Positions 55,863 through 63,921 of a DNA stretch of 64,000 bases are shown here, piece by piece; position 1 is the first letter of the stretch, and every line of letters starts with the position of its first letter. The stretch covers positions 1-64,000 of the forward strand of contig QCBX01000003.1 of assembly GCA_003281455.1 (NCBI GenBank). Direction: 5' to 3'. The notes under the pieces were generated by a model that had not been told where the DNA came from, made no database searches, and saw nothing but the letters and a program-made list of their open reading frames with translations. A program made the translations under genes and the position numbers. The DNA is from Prochlorococcus sp. AG-347-J21. Its GTDB lineage: Bacteria > Cyanobacteriota > Cyanobacteriia > PCC-6307 > Cyanobiaceae.

Positions 55863-58793
55863 TTATTTTGTCTCCATCCAATTGTCTCCAATACCAATAT
55901 CAACTAAAAGAGGCACATTTAATTTTACACAATTTTCCATAGTCTTCTTTACTAATTTCGTCGTAATTTCCAAAGAATCTGGTTCAAATTCAAACAATAA
56001 TTCATCATGTACTTGTAAAAGCATTTTTGCGGGAACATTCATTTCTATGAATTTCTTATTTAGTTGAACCATCGCAATTTTAATAATGTCTGCACTTGAA
56101 CCCTGAATTGGTGCATTAGCTGCGGCTCTTAATGACTGTGCTTCCATGCCAGCCCTTCTTGCAGATTGCAGGTCAATTTCGTATGGATCTTTCCCTATTA
56201 ATCTTCCAAGTCCATTTTTATCAAACTTAAATTCTCTCTTTCTACCAAAAATTGTTTTGACATAACCTTTTGATAAGGCAAGCCTTTCTTGAAGTTCAAG
56301 AAATTTGAAAATTTTTGAATATCTTTCTTTGTATTTTATTAGGAATTCTTTTGCTTCTGGAGTACTTACTCCTGTAGAACGTGCAAACTTTTTAATTCCC
56401 ATACCATAGATAACTCCGAAATTTATTGTTTTCCCAACTCTCCTCTCATCAGAAGAAATTTCTTCTTTCTCAAAAATTAATCTTGCAGTCAAAGAATGAA
56501 TGTCATCATTTTTATGGAATGCATTAATTAATATTTCTTCATCCGCTAAGTGAGCGAGTATTCTTAATTCGATCTGAGAATAATCAGCTGATAAAAGTTT
56601 CCAATTTTTTTCAGGCAAGAATGCTTTTCTGATTCTCCTACTAAATTCAGTCCTAACCGGAATATTTTGAAGATTAGGATTGCTACTACTGAGTCTTCCA
56701 GTTGCTGTAGCAGCTTGATTAAAGTTTGTATGAACCCTTCCTGTTTTTTCGTTAATAAGATTTGGAAGAGCATCAATATAAGTACTAAGTAATTTGCTTA
56801 GAGTTCTGTGTTTTATTAAATGTTGGATTATTTCATGCTCGTCGACTAATCTCTCAAGAACTACTGCATCTGTACTCCATCCTGTTTTTGTTTTGCGTGA
56901 TTTTTTCTTATCCAAATTTAATTTTTCAAACAAGATCTCACCGAGTTGTTTTGGTGAAGATAGATTAAAATTTTCTTCTGCTAATTCATAAACTTTACTT
57001 TCAATATCTTCTAAGGTACTTTTTAGTTCTTTTGAGAGTTTATCTAAATAAGGGATATCGATGGTTATGCCATTCATTTCCATTCGGGACAATACCGGCT
57101 CTAAAGGCAGCTCGATTTCTTCGAACAATTTGATTAATTCATCTTTTTCCTTTGAAAATCTTTCTTTAAAAATCTTGACAATCTTAAAAGTTAGAAATAC
57201 ATCATAACCGCAGTAAATACTTGCTTCATTAATATCAACAAATGAAAAGTCTTTATTTTTTCCAACTGTTTCCTTAAATGAAGGGGGCTTAAATCCAAAT
57301 AATCTAAAACTAATTTCACTTAACCCATGCTTCTCCTGATTATTAAGAAGGTAGTCTGCTAACAAGGTGTCAAAGGTTACGCCTTTAAGATCAAGTCCAT
57401 GATTAAAAAATATTTGTCTATCAAATTTAGAATTTTGGAGTGCCTTTTCTTTGTTTGGATCTTCTATCCAAGTTCTTAGTTTTGAGAAAACATCCTCGAT
57501 TGATAATTGATTGGGTGTCTCTTTTTTTGTTTGATGTCCAAGAGGTATATAAAATAAATCATCATTTTCTTCTCCAAGACATAACCCTATCCCAACGAGT
57601 TCCGCATCGATTGGATTTAAACTATTGGTCTCTGTATCTAAAGAAACTATTTGATTGGTCTTGTCTAATCTTTGAATTAATTTATCAAGTAATTCGAATT
57701 CATTTACAACTGTTACGTTGATTTTAGGAATTTTATTTTCACTTTTTTCTAATTCATTAGGACTCGAGACTTTTGGTGTCTTTTCCTCCTCTTTAGCTAC
57801 ATTATTTTTGTCAAAACCACCTTTGCTAAAAGTTGAATTGAAAATATCAATTTGTCTAAGTAGTGTTGATAGTTCGAGTTTTTGCAGTGACTCTGAAAGT
57901 AGTTCTTGATTAATATTTTTTAATTCATAACCGTTACTTAAAATCAAAGGCACCTCAGTATTTATTTTTGCTAAATCCCTGGAAAGAAAAGCATTATGTT
58001 TATCGTTTCTGAGCTTTTCTATAACTGAACCTTTGATAAATCCTTTATATTTCTTATCGTTGTTCTGCTGAATCTTTTCCAAAGCCTGATAAATTCCATC
58101 AAGCGTGTCATTCTCTTTTAGTAGATTAATTGCAGTTTTTGGACCTACCCCTTTAATCCCCGGAATATTATCAGAACTATCACCAGTTAGGGCTTTAAGA
58201 TCAACTACTCTTTCAGGCGCAACACCTAATTTTTCTTTTACTCCATTTTCATTCATAAGAGTTGGATTACCACTTTTCGCATATGGACCACCACCCATAT
58301 AAAGTACATAAATATCTTTTTGATCATCTACTAATTGAAATAAGTCCCTATCTCCAGAAAGAATATTCACGCACCATCCTTTAGAAGAAGCATCATTTGC
58401 AATTGTGCCTAGGAGATCATCTGCTTCGTATCCTGGAGATTTAAAAATTGGTAAATTAAGGCTTTCTTCTAAAATGATTTCTAGTTGTTCAATATCCTGA
58501 AAAAAAACATCTGGTGCTACATCTCTATTGGCCTTATAATTTGGATCTAATTCATGTCTAAAAGTTGGTTTTTCGGTATCAAACGTAATACAAACACCCT
58601 CAGGACTAATATTTTTGCAATTATCCAGAAGGCTTTTTAGAAATCCATAAGTGACACTTGTTGGGAATCCCTCTTTGGTGGTTAATCCTCCATCAATCCC
58701 TTTGCTAAATGCATAGAAGCTTCTAAAAGCAAGTGAATGGCCATCGACTAACAGTAAAATTGGTTTTTTAGAGTTTTCAGATTTTAAACTCAT
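55863..58793 (-). CDS. polA: DNA polymerase I
   Basis: A 976-residue polymerase for repair and Okazaki fragment processing with all three domains. The 5'-3' exonuclease (1-~310) shows LLVDGHSLAFRSFYAF and PGYEADDLLGTIA. The 3'-5' exonuclease (~350-550) keeps its catalytic acids in VSLDTETNSLNPIDAELVGI, so proofreading looks intact. The polymerase (~580-976) has motif A SADYSQIELRILAHL, motif B RRVGKTINFGVIYGMG and motif C LLQVHDELLFE. Its ATG overlaps the stop of the HlyD-like gene (ATGA), and cysS follows. Confidence 0.98.
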   Translation of the reverse strand: MSLKSENSKKPILLLVDGHSLAFRSFYAFSKGIDGGLTTKEGFPTSVTYGFLKSLLDNCKNISPEGVCITFDTEKPTFRHELDPNYKANRDVAPDVFFQDIEQLEIILEESLNLPIFKSPGYEADDLLGTIANDASSKGWCVNILSGDRDLFQLVDDQKDIYVLYMGGGPYAKSGNPTLMNENGVKEKLGVAPERVVDLKALTGDSSDNIPGIKGVGPKTAINLLKENDTLDGIYQALEKIQQNNDKKYKGFIKGSVIEKLRNDKHNAFLSRDLAKINTEVPLILSNGYELKNINQELLSESLQKLELSTLLRQIDIFNSTFSKGGFDKNNVAKEEEKTPKVSSPNELEKSENKIPKINVTVVNEFELLDKLIQRLDKTNQIVSLDTETNSLNPIDAELVGIGLCLGEENDDLFYIPLGHQTKKETPNQLSIEDVFSKLRTWIEDPNKEKALQNSKFDRQIFFNHGLDLKGVTFDTLLADYLLNNQEKHGLSEISFRLFGFKPPSFKETVGKNKDFSFVDINEASIYCGYDVFLTFKIVKIFKERFSKEKDELIKLFEEIELPLEPVLSRMEMNGITIDIPYLDKLSKELKSTLEDIESKVYELAEENFNLSSPKQLGEILFEKLNLDKKKSRKTKTGWSTDAVVLERLVDEHEIIQHLIKHRTLSKLLSTYIDALPNLINEKTGRVHTNFNQAATATGRLSSSNPNLQNIPVRTEFSRRIRKAFLPEKNWKLLSADYSQIELRILAHLADEEILINAFHKNDDIHSLTARLIFEKEEISSDERRVGKTINFGVIYGMGIKKFARSTGVSTPEAKEFLIKYKERYSKIFKFLELQERLALSKGYVKTIFGRKREFKFDKNGLGRLIGKDPYEIDLQSARRAGMEAQSLRAAANAPIQGSSADIIKIAMVQLNKKFIEMNVPAKMLLQVHDELLFEFEPDSLEITTKLVKKTMENCVKLNVPLLVDIGIGDNWMETK

Positions 58794-59851
58794 TTTCTCT
58801 TCTTAGCCCAAGGTGGAATATCAATAAAGATTTGCTCTCCAGGTTCTAATCCATCAATGACTGAAGTTTTATTTCCACTACTAATACCTATTTCGATTTT
58901 TTCAAATTTGGGAAAATTGTTTTTATCAACTTTCAAAATTCCTTTTTCACCTTTTTCAGTGACAATAGAAACTGTTGGTACTAATATTTTCTCTTCATTA
59001 CCTTCGACTCTAAATTCAAGATCTGCAGTCATTCCAATTTTAATTTCTTCAGAAATATCTTTAAAATTTAAAGTTACTTCGAATGAGGTTACATTATTAT
59101 CTTTTACAGCTCTTGTAGCTATTTTTTTAACTATGGCACTATATTTTTTTGAGGGATAAGCCTCAATTCTTACTGAGGCTTCTTGACCTATTTTTATTCT
59201 GCCAATGTCACTCTCAGGAACTTTAGCAACAATTTCTAGGCCCTCTGATAGTTCAAAAATAAAGTTTTTGGTTTTAGGGTCTGAACTTAAGTTTGTACTT
59301 GGTGTGACATAAGATCCTATCTCAGCATATTTTGCAGTTATCTTTCCTCCATAAGGGGCTTTAATTAGATAGAAACTTTTTTCAGCTTTTGCATCATTAA
59401 GTTTTGTGCTACTAATGTTGTAGTTATTTTTATAACTTTCATAGTCTTCTTTACTTACCGCGCCTTCTTGATATAAATATTCCCTTCTTAAAAATTCAGA
59501 TTTTTGTTTTTCTACATTTAATTCAAGTTCTTCAATTTTATAGATAAAGTCTTCATCATCAAGAGAAGCTAAAACCTGATCTTTTTTTACAAGATCACCC
59601 TCATCTACTTTGATTTCTTTTATTACGCCTTGCTTCCGAGGCCCAATATTGCTTGTCCTTATTGCTTTTACTTCACCACTAGTATTAATTGAATCTGAAA
59701 GGATTCCTCTTTCAACTTGAACTACAAAATCAGAAATATCTTTTGACTTATTTTTCTTGAAGGAATTGGTTATAAAAACGAAAAATATGGCTAGAGAAAG
59801 CAATATAATTCCACTTCTTAGATTTATATTTTTTTTTATTAAATCAAACAT
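58790..59851 (-). CDS. HlyD/RND-type membrane fusion (periplasmic adaptor) protein
   Basis: A 353-residue adaptor with an N-terminal membrane anchor (about 14-31), a lipoyl-like half motif GVIKEIKVDEGDLVKKDQVL (about 76-95), a short coiled-coil hairpin (about 100-145), the returning lipoyl half IKAPYGGKITAKYAEIGSYV, and beta-barrel domains. It resembles DevB/MacA-type adaptors for ABC exporters. No ATPase or permease gene is adjacent, so its partner must be elsewhere. It overlaps polA by 4 bp. Confidence 0.9.
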   Translation of the reverse strand: MFDLIKKNINLRSGIILLSLAIFFVFITNSFKKNKSKDISDFVVQVERGILSDSINTSGEVKAIRTSNIGPRKQGVIKEIKVDEGDLVKKDQVLASLDDEDFIYKIEELELNVEKQKSEFLRREYLYQEGAVSKEDYESYKNNYNISSTKLNDAKAEKSFYLIKAPYGGKITAKYAEIGSYVTPSTNLSSDPKTKNFIFELSEGLEIVAKVPESDIGRIKIGQEASVRIEAYPSKKYSAIVKKIATRAVKDNNVTSFEVTLNFKDISEEIKIGMTADLEFRVEGNEEKILVPTVSIVTEKGEKGILKVDKNNFPKFEKIEIGISSGNKTSVIDGLEPGEQIFIDIPPWAKKRK

Positions 59852-59995
59852 TTCTTTTTAAAAGCAGAAGTAGAAAATATTTAGGAACTAAATAAATAAT
59901 CAAGACGATTATAATTAACTTATCCAAGATTGGTTAAGTAAATACTATATTACTAGAAGATGTTTTCTTGATAATTTTTCCATAAGTTTTTTCAA

Positions 59996-61087
59996 ATGTT
60001 AAAAGCAGGTATTATTGGATTACCAAATGTTGGAAAATCAACTCTATTTAATGCGCTTGTAGAAAATGCTAAGGCCCAAGCGGCTAATTTTCCCTTTTGT
60101 ACTATAGAACCTAATAAAGGCATAGTTTCAGTCCCAGATCAAAGGCTGCAAGAGTTAGGTAATTTAAGTTCCAGCCAAAATATTATCCCAACAAAAATTG
60201 AATTTGTAGATATCGCAGGACTAGTAAAAGGAGCTAGTAAAGGCGAAGGTTTGGGAAATAAATTTTTATCAAATATTAGGGAGGTTGATGCAATAGTTCA
60301 TGTTGTAAGGTGCTTTGAAGATAGTGATGTAATTCATGTTTCTGGAAAGGTAGATCCCCTGGATGACATTGAGATAATTAATCTGGAATTGAATTTAGCT
60401 GATTTATCTCAACTCCAAAAAAGAAGAGAAAGAATTAAAAAACAGGTTAGAACTAGTAAAGAGGCAGCTAAAGAAGATACCTTACTAGAAAAAATTGAAG
60501 AAGAGCTAGAGAAAGGCCTTTCAGTTAGATCAATATCTTTGAATGAAGAAGAAAATTTAATAATTAAGCAATTAGGCTTCCTTACTGCTAAACCAATTAT
60601 TTACGCAACTAATTTGAATGAAAATGATTTAGCTGAAGGTAATGATTTTTCATCAACAGTTCAGAGTTTTGCAAGTAATGAAAATACAGAATGTATAAAA
60701 ATATCAGCGCAAGTCGAATCTGAATTAATAGAGTTAGAACCAGAAGATAAAAAAGACTACCTTATTGGCTTAGGAGTAGAAGAAGGGGGATTAAGTTCTT
60801 TAATTAGATCAACATATAAATTATTGGGATTAAAAACTTATTTCACTACCGGAGAAAAGGAGACAAAAGCTTGGACAATAAAAAATGGGATGACTGCGCC
60901 ACAGGCAGCAGGAGTAATTCATACTGATTTTGAAAAAGGATTTATAAGAGCTCAGACTATTTCGTATCAAAATTTAATTGATTCAGGTTCAATTGCCAAT
61001 GCAAAAACTAAGGGTCTTTTAAGAAGTGAAGGTAAGGAATATATTGTTAACGAAGGTGATGTAATGGAGTTCTTATTTAACGTTTAG
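59996..61087 (+). CDS. ychF: Ribosome-associated GTP/ATPase YchF
   Basis: An Obg-family P-loop NTPase of 363 residues. G1 is GLPNVGKST (residues 7-15), switch regions are FPFCTIEPNKG, and G3 is FVDIAGLVKGASKGEGLGNKF split by motif borders. The nucleotide specificity loop is ATNLNENDL instead of the canonical NKxD, consistent with the ATP preference known for YchF. The C-terminal TGS domain is FEKGFIRAQTISYQNLI to VMEFLFNV. It is monocistronic in appearance. Confidence 0.97.
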   Translation: MLKAGIIGLPNVGKSTLFNALVENAKAQAANFPFCTIEPNKGIVSVPDQRLQELGNLSSSQNIIPTKIEFVDIAGLVKGASKGEGLGNKFLSNIREVDAIVHVVRCFEDSDVIHVSGKVDPLDDIEIINLELNLADLSQLQKRRERIKKQVRTSKEAAKEDTLLEKIEEELEKGLSVRSISLNEEENLIIKQLGFLTAKPIIYATNLNENDLAEGNDFSSTVQSFASNENTECIKISAQVESELIELEPEDKKDYLIGLGVEEGGLSSLIRSTYKLLGLKTYFTTGEKETKAWTIKNGMTAPQAAGVIHTDFEKGFIRAQTISYQNLIDSGSIANAKTKGLLRSEGKEYIVNEGDVMEFLFNV

Positions 61088-61095
61088 TAAGTCTC

Positions 61096-61254
61096 TTAAG
61101 GCTTACTATTTTGCTTTTTGAATTTAAATTCAAAAAAAGATATTAATAAAATTAAGATACATCCTAAGCAACTTCCTATTAACCCAAAAACAATAGTTGT
61201 AAAGCCATCATCGTAGCCATATTGTAGTTGTGGTAAGTGAGGGGGTATTGGCAT
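61096..61254 (-). CDS. Small single-helix membrane protein
   Basis: A 52-residue ORF: MPIPPHLPQLQYGYDDGFTT, then IVFGLIGSCLGCILILLISF (one membrane helix), then FEFKFKKQNSKP. The Pro-rich N-terminus, single helix and basic tail look like a small thylakoid subunit, but I cannot name it. Its ATG overlaps the stop of the next upstream small gene (TAATG at 61256-61252), which suggests coupled translation. It converges with ychF (8 bp). Confidence 0.65.
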   Translation of the reverse strand: MPIPPHLPQLQYGYDDGFTTIVFGLIGSCLGCILILLISFFEFKFKKQNSKP

Positions 61255-61415
61255 TATTTTTCAACAGAATTTTCAATATCTTCCAGTAAATGTTTAGTTG
61301 ATCTACTAAAACCATTAGTTTTTAAATAGTTTTGAGCCTCTCTAAATTTTTCAGCTACTCTTTTTGCATAAGGAGTATTCATGGAATTTTGAGTCATGTT
61401 GAAAATGCGACTCAT
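61254..61415 (-). CDS. Small helical protein of unknown function
   Basis: A 53-residue ORF starting MSRIFNMTQNSMNTPYAKRV, continuing AEKFREAQNYLKTNGFSRST and ending EDIENSVEK. Predicted helical and soluble. There are ATGs at codons 1, 7 and 12, so the start is uncertain. Its stop overlaps the downstream ATG (TAATG), forming a two-gene micro-operon. Confidence 0.6.
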   Translation of the reverse strand: MSRIFNMTQNSMNTPYAKRVAEKFREAQNYLKTNGFSRSTKHLLEDIENSVEK

Positions 61416-61556
61416 TTTATGATCTGATTTAGGTAACCCCTTGATAAGTATTCAAAAATACAAGAATATAAAAATAGGATTTTTTACTTAATAAGAAATT
61501 TATTGTGAAAAATTCTTGATTCTTCAAATAAAGTTTTTAAATTAGAAAAATTGACA

Positions 61557-61841
61557 ATGACAAATATATTATTAATTCTTTTTTTTGTACTTTTATTTTT
61601 ATTACTTTTTTATTCAAAAAGAAATAGAGGGTTAGCCCAAAAAACAACAATTAGTCCAACTTATGTACCTTTCTTAAAAGAACAAGAATTTAATCCTGAT
61701 ATAAGTACTGATAATTGGGATTTACACAAACTTAGATTAGATAAATTTAAAAGATCACAATATAAGGGATTAACTTTCTTCGTAAGTTTAGAAAATAAAA
61801 TTTACTATCTTTCTGAAGAAGGGGATAAGGTTTATTGCTAA
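61557..61841 (+). CDS. Small membrane-anchored protein of unknown function
   Basis: A 94-residue protein with one N-terminal helix (about 3-20, ILLILFFVLLFLLLFY) and a soluble tail that includes SPTYVPFLKEQEFNPDISTD and FFVSLENKIYYLSEEGDKVY. The ATG at 61557 is preferred to a TTG two codons upstream. No family is recognised. Confidence 0.65.
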   Translation: MTNILLILFFVLLFLLLFYSKRNRGLAQKTTISPTYVPFLKEQEFNPDISTDNWDLHKLRLDKFKRSQYKGLTFFVSLENKIYYLSEEGDKVYC

Positions 61842-61894
61842 CAGGTGAAATTAATTTTATAAATAAGAAAAGCCGATAGAAATTAATAATATTA

Positions 61895-62146
61895 ATGAAG
61901 TATTTTTTTTTATTATCAGAAAAGTTCTATAAGTTTATCGAATGGGAGTGGAATACTTTAAAAAATCTAAGAAGAACAAAAAGAAAGAATTTTTTTCTAA
62001 GAGGATCATTTGCGTTATTTAGTTTATTATCTATTCTTTTTTTAATATTTTCTCCTCCTATCGCTTTTGGATTGTTATTTGGAGAGGGATTGAAATTTAG
62101 TACTTTTTTTATTTGGATATGGATTTTAAATTTGAAGTTTTTTTGA
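61895..62146 (+). CDS. Small membrane protein of unknown function
   Basis: An 83-residue protein: an amphipathic, Trp-rich start (MKYFFLLSEKFYKFIEWEWN), a basic stretch (LRRTKRKNFFLRG) and two hydrophobic segments (about 40-62 and 66-83). It is followed 58 bp later by another small membrane protein in the same direction. No family is recognised. Confidence 0.55.
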   Translation: MKYFFLLSEKFYKFIEWEWNTLKNLRRTKRKNFFLRGSFALFSLLSILFLIFSPPIAFGLLFGEGLKFSTFFIWIWILNLKFF

Positions 62147-62204
62147 AAATTTATAATTTATTTCCCGAGATTATTTAAAATTAAGAATATAAAAAATTTA
62201 TTTT

Positions 62205-62420
62205 ATGCCAAAAATATTCAAACAAAATAAGTTCGCTTTGTTGGGAGCAAATATATTAATAATTTTACTTTGGGTAACTATATCTTCCTTTTTGATGAAT
62301 TTATTTCAAAGTGAAAATGCCCCATTCTATATATATAAAATTTCTTTTTTAATCAGATTCCTTCCTCCTATTTGGGTTACATGGTTCCTTTGGATAAAAA
62401 GAGGTGGTTTAAAAAGATAA
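62205..62420 (+). CDS. Small two-helix membrane protein of unknown function
   Basis: A 71-residue protein with helices at about 11-31 (FALLGANILIILLWVTISSF) and 45-63 (FLIRFLPPIWVTWFLWI), and basic ends (MPKIFKQNK and KRGGLKR). It is the last plus-strand gene before a terminator at 62514-62552. No family is recognised. Confidence 0.6.
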   Translation: MPKIFKQNKFALLGANILIILLWVTISSFLMNLFQSENAPFYIYKISFLIRFLPPIWVTWFLWIKRGGLKR

Positions 62421-62513
62421 ATTACAAAAGCATTTTTACGGATTTACTATAAAAACAAATCAGTTAAGATCTGAAAGCTTACTTGAAATTTTCATGTAAG
62501 AATTAGGTAATTG

Positions 62514-62552
62514 AGAGATTGTTTTTAGCTAAGAAACAATCTCTTTTTTTTT
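62514..62552 (+). terminator. Rho-independent terminator, plus strand
   Basis: The perfect 11-bp stem AGAGATTGTTT/AAACAATCTCT (62514-62524 with 62534-62544) is followed by an unbroken T run to 62552. It lies 94 bp after the preceding plus-strand gene. Confidence 0.9.
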
Positions 62553-62569
62553 ACAAATATTTTTTCTCA

Positions 62570-62607
62570 TAAAAAAGTGTTTGTCAGTATCCCTATTGAC
62601 AAACACT
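62570..62607 (-). terminator. Rho-independent terminator, minus strand, for the hli operon
   Basis: The perfect 11-bp inverted repeat AGTGTTTGTCA/TGACAAACACT (62576-62586 with 62597-62607, 10-nt loop) is followed on the minus strand by six T residues (62575-62570). It lies 22 bp downstream of the last small gene of the minus-strand hli cluster. Confidence 0.9.
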
Positions 62608-62629
62608 CATGACGATCACTTTTTAAAAA

Positions 62630-62809
62630 TTAAACAGGCAATCTATTATCAATTTCCAATACTCCAGAATCCATAAGACGGCCGATTTTAATAACTAAAG
62701 CCATATCTAGCCTTGAAAACTCAGATTGATGGTTAGTTATCCAATCAAGTTCAGAAAGAGTTATAACTCCCAAAGTATTTACTTTAAGAAAAAGTAAGCC
62801 TAAATTCAT
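62630..62809 (-). CDS. Small unknown protein at the end of the hli operon
   Basis: A 59-residue ORF: MNLGLLFLKVNTLGVITLSE, LDWITNHQSEFSRLDMALVI, then KIGRLMDSGVLEIDNRLPV. It looks like a folded, helical mini-domain. It starts 1 bp after the stop of an hli gene and ends just before the terminator, so it belongs to the hli transcript. No family is recognised. Confidence 0.7.
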   Translation of the reverse strand: MNLGLLFLKVNTLGVITLSELDWITNHQSEFSRLDMALVIKIGRLMDSGVLEIDNRLPV

Positions 62810-62810
62810 T

Positions 62811-62939
62811 TTAAAAAATTCCTGGAATTATCCATCCGAATAAGCCATAATTTACAACTAATGCAAATAAGCCCATCATTGCCATTCTTCCATTAGTTCT
62901 CTCGGCGTTTTGCCAATAAGTTGTTTTTGAATTTTCCAT
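62811..62939 (-). CDS. hli: High-light-inducible protein
   Basis: A 42-residue single-helix Chl-binding protein: MENSKTTYWQNAERTNGRMA, then MMGLFALVVNYGLFGWIIPG and IF. The ExxNGRxAMxG signature (AERTNGRMAMMG) supplies chlorophyll ligands Glu and Asn/Arg. Such proteins protect PSII assembly intermediates and dissipate excess energy. It is the third hli in a leftward cluster and is followed after 1 bp by the 59-residue gene. Confidence 0.93.
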   Translation of the reverse strand: MENSKTTYWQNAERTNGRMAMMGLFALVVNYGLFGWIIPGIF

Positions 62940-62974
62940 TTTTCTGATTTGTAGAAATGTTAAATAGTATGTTT

Positions 62975-63235
62975 TTAAACGAAACCAGGAATTATTTGAC
63001 CTGTTGTTAGGTATGCTCCAACAGCAGCAATTAATCCAAGCATTGCGAATCTGCCGTTAAGAGTTTCAGCAACAACTTTTTCTTTTTCGATTGTTTTGAC
63101 TTTTGTGTTTGTGTTTTTCATTTGATTAGAAGATGAATAGTTTAAATTTTCATTTTGAAATTGCTTGGTTAGATAAGCAACGAGGATGGCTGTAAAGAAT
63201 ACAATTACGGCTAAGAAACCTGAAAGTGGACTCAT
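62975..63235 (-). CDS. hli: High-light-inducible protein with extra N-terminal membrane helix
   Basis: From the ATG at 63235 it is 86 residues: MSPLSGFLAVIVFFTAILVA forms an added membrane helix, a polar linker (about 24-55) follows, and then comes the Hlip domain ETLNGRFAMLGLIAAVGAYL ending TTGQIIPGFV. The longer reading from 63310 is rejected because it runs antiparallel into the previous gene with a non-native Cys/Trp-rich start. Its ATG overlaps the previous hli stop (TAATG), so translation is coupled. Confidence 0.9.
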   Translation of the reverse strand: MSPLSGFLAVIVFFTAILVAYLTKQFQNENLNYSSSNQMKNTNTKVKTIEKEKVVAETLNGRFAMLGLIAAVGAYLTTGQIIPGFV

Positions 63236-63441
63236 TAAAAAATGCCAGGAATAATTTGTCCAGTTGAAACGTAAGCACCTACTAATGCAACAAGACCAAT
63301 CATTGCCCAACGACCATTAACTTTTTCTGCATTTTGTGGGTAGCTATCGTATGAAACAGACTCATCTATATAAGGACGTGTTTCAGTAGGGAACATGTTC
63401 TGTCTGCCACCTGATTCAGTAGTAACGTTTGAATTAGCCAT
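63235..63441 (-). CDS. hli: High-light-inducible protein
   Basis: A 68-residue Hlip. It has a polar N-terminus (about 1-35, ESGGRQNMFPTETRPYIDES), then AEKVNGRWAMIGLVALVGAY (chlorophyll-binding ExxNGRxAMxG) and VSTGQIIPGIF. It is the first gene of the leftward cluster, with tandem HLR1-like repeats directly upstream. Its stop overlaps the ATG of the next hli gene. Confidence 0.94.
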   Translation of the reverse strand: MANSNVTTESGGRQNMFPTETRPYIDESVSYDSYPQNAEKVNGRWAMIGLVALVGAYVSTGQIIPGIF

Positions 63442-63746
63442 TGAAGTTGTGTAATTGTTAACTAATGTAACACTACTATTAACAAATGTAAAGTATTAGG
63501 TTGAAATTAAGTTATTTTCTAGATATTTGCCACATAAATGTAGCAGAATAGCGACATATACTTTAAAATAGTTGTTTTTTTGGCTTGCTACGCTTTACAG
63601 CTTGACTAGCGCTCTATTTAGAGTTCAATTCGTTATTTAAGTATTTTTTTTTAAATTCCTTAGAAAGATATCAATTTGGTAGAAAAAACTACATCATTCT
63701 AAAATTTGAATAATTAGTTTTTAGATATTATATATTTCACTTTATT
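63442..63746. other. 305-bp divergent hli control region
   Basis: No coding sequence is supported. The left end (63455-63492) holds two HLR1-like direct repeats facing the leftward hli operon. The middle has a GC-richer patch (63582-63614, GGCTTGCTACGC, then GCTTGACTAGCGC) that stands out from the AT background and could be an operator or part of a small RNA. The right end (about 63715-63740) has TATTATATATTTCACTTTATT before the rightward hli ATG, a likely promoter area. Confidence 0.6.
63455..63492 (-). promoter_or_regulatory. Tandem HLR1-like (RpaB-type) repeats upstream of hli operon
   Basis: On the minus strand, TTTACATTTGTTAATAG (63492-63476) and GTTACATTAGTTAACAA (63471-63455) are near copies with a 21-bp period. 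Each starts with the (G/T)TTACA(T/A)(T/A) half of the HLR1 element bound by the response regulator RpaB at cyanobacterial high-light genes. The second half is degenerate (GTTAA), so assignment is tentative. Confidence 0.5.
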
Positions 63747-63875
63747 ATGGAATTCGCAAAAAAAATCATGACCGAAAAAGCTGAAAAGCTTAATGGTAAA
63801 GCCGCAATGCTTGGAATGTTTGCTCTCGTAGGAGCTTATTATTTTACTGGTCAAATTCTTCCTGGAATTTTCTAG
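63747..63875 (+). CDS. hli: High-light-inducible protein
   Basis: A 42-residue Hlip: MEFAKKIMTEKAEKLNGKAA, then MLGMFALVGAYYFTGQILPG and IF. The signature is AEKLNGKAAMLG, with Lys in place of the usual Arg in NGR. It is divergent from the three-gene hli cluster and has its own terminator. Confidence 0.94.
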   Translation: MEFAKKIMTEKAEKLNGKAAMLGMFALVGAYYFTGQILPGIF

Positions 63876-63898
63876 TAAAAATCCTTTTTAGATTTTTC

Positions 63899-63921
63899 AG
63901 GGCTTTATCAAGCCCTTTTTT
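63899..63921 (+). terminator. Rho-independent terminator after the rightward hli
   Basis: The stem AGGGCTT/AAGCCCT with a TATC loop is followed by six T residues, 24 bp after the hli stop. Confidence 0.92.

Noticed and set aside
63236-63310. 75-bp N-terminal extension of the second hli gene
   Set aside because: It lies entirely over the first hli gene in another frame, has a Cys/Trp-rich non-native look, and the ATG at 63235 gives a clean TAATG coupling.
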